Source of the DNA: an uncultured Chromatiaceae bacterium
GTDB lineage: Bacteria > Pseudomonadota > Gammaproteobacteria > Enterobacterales > Alteromonadaceae
Direction: 5' to 3'
Assembly: GCA_946481195.1 (NCBI GenBank)
Contig: CAMLNG010000123.1
Span: forward strand, 1 to 9,038
DNA: 9,038 nt
Shown: piece after piece, positions 7,604-9,038 of the stretch
Numbering within the stretch: position 1 is the first letter of the stretch
Layout: each line of letters starts with the position of its first letter
Notes under the pieces: generated by a model
What the model saw: only the letters and a program-made list of their open reading frames with translations
Told to the model about the DNA's origin: nothing
Database searches by the model: none
Translations under genes and position numbers: made by a program

Positions 7604-7835
7604 TTGCATACTAGTTTGCGTAGCTGGTTTGTTTAATTATTGACCGAAGTAAAGGCGCGAAAAATCAGTGAAGTGAATGCTCTGTATCTGATTTATGCCG
7701 TCACACGAAGATAGTCGGGTAATTGTCTACCCATTCCTTCAGCATTACTATGATGATTTCCTTAAGCTTCTAATATCTGAACTAGAAGAAACTGGTCAAA
7801 TTGCCTTGCCGGTTGCGGTCTGCTCGAGCTACGGG

Positions 7836-8675
7836 TTATGTATCGAAACTGGAATGATCTACAACGCTGAGATCATACTTGGCCTCGCTCGATGGTATGG
7901 CGTATCCCACTTTAATGGGGGGAGTCTGTTGTGCGGCGATTTGTTCAATTTGCCTTCGCATTTCAGCGGCCATCTCGCAACCAAGGATGACTCTTGTTAT
8001 ATGACAGCCCTTCGGTAGGTCGGCTTGGTGCGAAGTGAGGTTTGATTTGCTTGGAACACTCAAACGAAGTATTCGATACTCTTGCTCATATTCCCAGCAT
8101 TTTGCTTTGCGAAGAAATAGTGCTTCAAACAATCCCTCGTTCTCACCGATGCGCATATCAATCAGCGCGAGTGGATTGATCCGAGGTAGCTCGTCAGAGT
8201 ACGCGACCTTATGAATCTCAGCTCGATGCTTGTGTGTAAATAACTCCTCTGGCACTTCAATCTCGATGGCTACGCCAGTGTGATTGCTGGCGTAGTGCGA
8301 CCACATAAGAATGCTAGTCGGCGTTCCCGCGAGGCAACACATCGTTGACGCTGAGGCCCAGGTTCTCCACATTTTGTAAGAGAGTTCCCATTCACGCTCC
8401 TTTAATCTGGATCGTGATAAACGTCCAAGGATCGTTCTTGCCTTGGTCAGTGCATCAGAGTAGCTACATGCTTGATTGAGATGCATCTCGACAAGTGCGA
8501 AGGCCTCTGCTGTTTGCGCAAAATTCCATGAGAGACCAACAGCACACCGAAACTCGAATGGATCATTGACTTCGGCTCCATTTGCGAACCAGAACTTTCC
8601 TGTCGAAAGTATTTCGATAAGGCGTTGCAGCTGATCTGCATTGTTCACAGCTCTGTATTTGTACAACAGCAGCAT
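7836..8675 (-). CDS. DUF2971 family protein
   Basis: This 279-residue protein matches the DUF2971 pattern: LYKYRAV near the start (4-10), FWFANGAEVNDPFEFRC (28-44), the central block LMWSHYASNHTGVAIEIEV (123-141), VAYSDELP (157-164) and CWEYEQEYRIL (193-203). The family's biochemical role is not established to my knowledge. The conserved Tyr/Arg near the start, the W-S-H-Y block and the late Glu-x-Glu-Tyr-Arg motif suggest an enzyme active site or nucleotide pocket, but that is inference. No signal peptide or membrane segment is seen, so it is probably cytoplasmic. The ATG at 8675 has a strong AGGAAGGAG upstream and overlaps the stop codon of a 15-codon frame (TAATG). Its codon use is richer in A and T than that of the core genes to the left, which fits acquired DNA. 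It points toward the broken greB and has no clear partner in the window. Plus-strand frames overlapping its 3' end are probably shadows. Confidence 0.85.
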   Translation of the reverse strand: MLLLYKYRAVNNADQLQRLIEILSTGKFWFANGAEVNDPFEFRCAVGLSWNFAQTAEAFALVEMHLNQACSYSDALTKARTILGRLSRSRLKEREWELSYKMWRTWASASTMCCLAGTPTSILMWSHYASNHTGVAIEIEVPEELFTHKHRAEIHKVAYSDELPRINPLALIDMRIGENEGLFEALFLRKAKCWEYEQEYRILRLSVPSKSNLTSHQADLPKGCHITRVILGCEMAAEMRRQIEQIAAQQTPPIKVGYAIPSSEAKYDLSVVDHSSFDT

Positions 8676-9038
8676 TAGGCTCCTTCCTCTAATTCGCCCA
8701 CTAACACCAATTTAAGCCGCATATTCTGTGGCGAGGATCAGTGGCTTCAAGCTATTGCTAGATCATCTAAGGGTACAGTCTTCTCGACTACAAATGGATT
8801 AAACAATGATTAGTAGTGCTATTCACAATGGGACATGCCCGACATAATGTTAGCAAGCCGCTGACAATAATCCGGATTTTCCAAAAAATAGGAGAAAACG
8901 CGCCTAAAATCAAATCCTTTGGGGGGGAGAGCTAGTCACTATTAATTGTCTGCTTTTACCATCTATCACTGAAGTTGAACTTAACAGCTTCATATATAAC
9001 GTTTGATTTAGGTGGTGGCTTTGGTCAGCCCCTGCGTG
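8676..9038. other. Gene-poor upstream region of the DUF2971 gene, to the window end
   Basis: No recognisable protein, RNA gene or mobile-element end was found in these 363 bases. On the minus strand a 15-codon frame (8722-8675, peptide MRLKLVLVGELEEGA) ends in TAATG, with its stop overlapping the DUF2971 start codon. It has no ribosome binding site of its own, so it may be a leader or chance. A weak minus-strand promoter candidate is TTGTGA followed by TTTAAT (spacing 19, about 8798-8828). There are seven consecutive G at 8921-8927 and a 10-base palindrome AATCCGGATT at 8869-8878. The rest of greB is not present here on either strand. Confidence 0.5.
8680..8688 (-). promoter_or_regulatory. 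Ribosome binding site of the DUF2971 gene
   Basis: Read on the minus strand, AGGAAGGAG lies 4 bases before the ATG at 8675. It is the strongest Shine-Dalgarno sequence in the window and fixes the start of the gene. Confidence 0.7.

Larger units (their letters stand above)
7525..7835. other. AT-rich junction and gene-poor stretch between truncated greB and the DUF2971 gene
   Basis: From about 7525 the sequence leaves greB. Positions 7531-7620 contain about 19 G or C bases out of 90, against more than half in the flanking core genes. They hold a repeated ATACTAATA, a 12-base palindrome and no convincing promoter, although TATAAT occurs at 7534-7539 without a matching -35. Between about 7640 and 7835 the composition recovers and there are short open stretches in two plus-strand frames. 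One runs from a TTG at 7641 and ends in ISEVNALYLIYAVTRR before a stop; the other starts at 7695 and contains VIVYPFLQHYYDDFLKLL. They could be the remains of one frameshifted gene, but I recognise neither. Confidence 0.5.

Noticed and set aside
7695..8018. Open frame of 107 codons on the plus strand
   Set aside because: The second half is codon-for-codon antisense to the DUF2971 gene, there is no ribosome binding site, and I recognise no family. Only the first 47 codons could be a remnant.
8921..8927. Run of seven G as a phase-variable tract
   Set aside because: It lies in no coding frame and in no promoter spacer that I can identify.
8701..9038. Integron attC site (GTTRRRY and RYYYAAC cores) around the DUF2971 gene
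   Set aside because: GTTGAAC and ACTTAAC occur but overlap in the wrong order, with no paired palindrome at cassette spacing.

Overview
The window looks like chromosomal DNA of a gammaproteobacterium, most like the Rheinheimera/Alishewanella group of the Alteromonadales. I infer this from protein similarity recalled by eye and from gene neighbourhoods (bioH beside comF/gntX, tex beside greB); no search was run. Most of it is ordinary, compact core genome. The last ~1.5 kb differs in base composition and gene content and looks like the edge of an inserted element.

Layout. Positions 1-1848 (+) hold the C-terminal part of a large M14-family zinc carboxypeptidase-like protein whose start lies left of the window. 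Its 3' end overlaps, tail to tail, a ComF/GntX-type phosphoribosyltransferase gene (1755-2594, -). That gene is divergent from bioH (2633-3403, +), the pimeloyl-ACP methyl ester esterase of biotin synthesis; the start codons are under 40 bases apart. Next comes a two-gene unit (3540-4791, +): a 99-residue protein that resembles the two ends of a flagellar rod/hook protein joined by a Q/P-rich linker, followed by a putative HExxH metalloprotease of the SprA-related/CJM1_0395 type. A perfect 18-bp hairpin (4812-4849) separates this unit from the convergent tex gene (4870-7188, -), a transcription accessory protein with YqgF, helix-hairpin-helix and S1 domains.

Divergent from tex is greB, with a good sigma70 promoter (7291-7319) and ribosome binding site. 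The greB reading frame breaks off after 54 recognisable residues, in the middle of the universally conserved tip of its coiled coil. The sequence then changes to DNA of about 20% G+C with short repeats. Beyond it lies a DUF2971-family gene (7836-8675, -) with a strong ribosome binding site, then about 360 bases with no recognisable gene. The simplest reading is that an accessory element has inserted into greB at about position 7525 and that the window ends inside it.

How they work together: the core genes serve peptide/nucleotide salvage or DNA uptake (ComF), biotin synthesis (BioH), motility-associated functions (the small rod-like protein and its metalloprotease partner) and transcript elongation control (Tex, GreB). 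The GreB product is predicted to be inactive here unless an intact copy exists elsewhere. The DUF2971 gene is the only clear cargo gene of the putative insertion, and its role is unknown.
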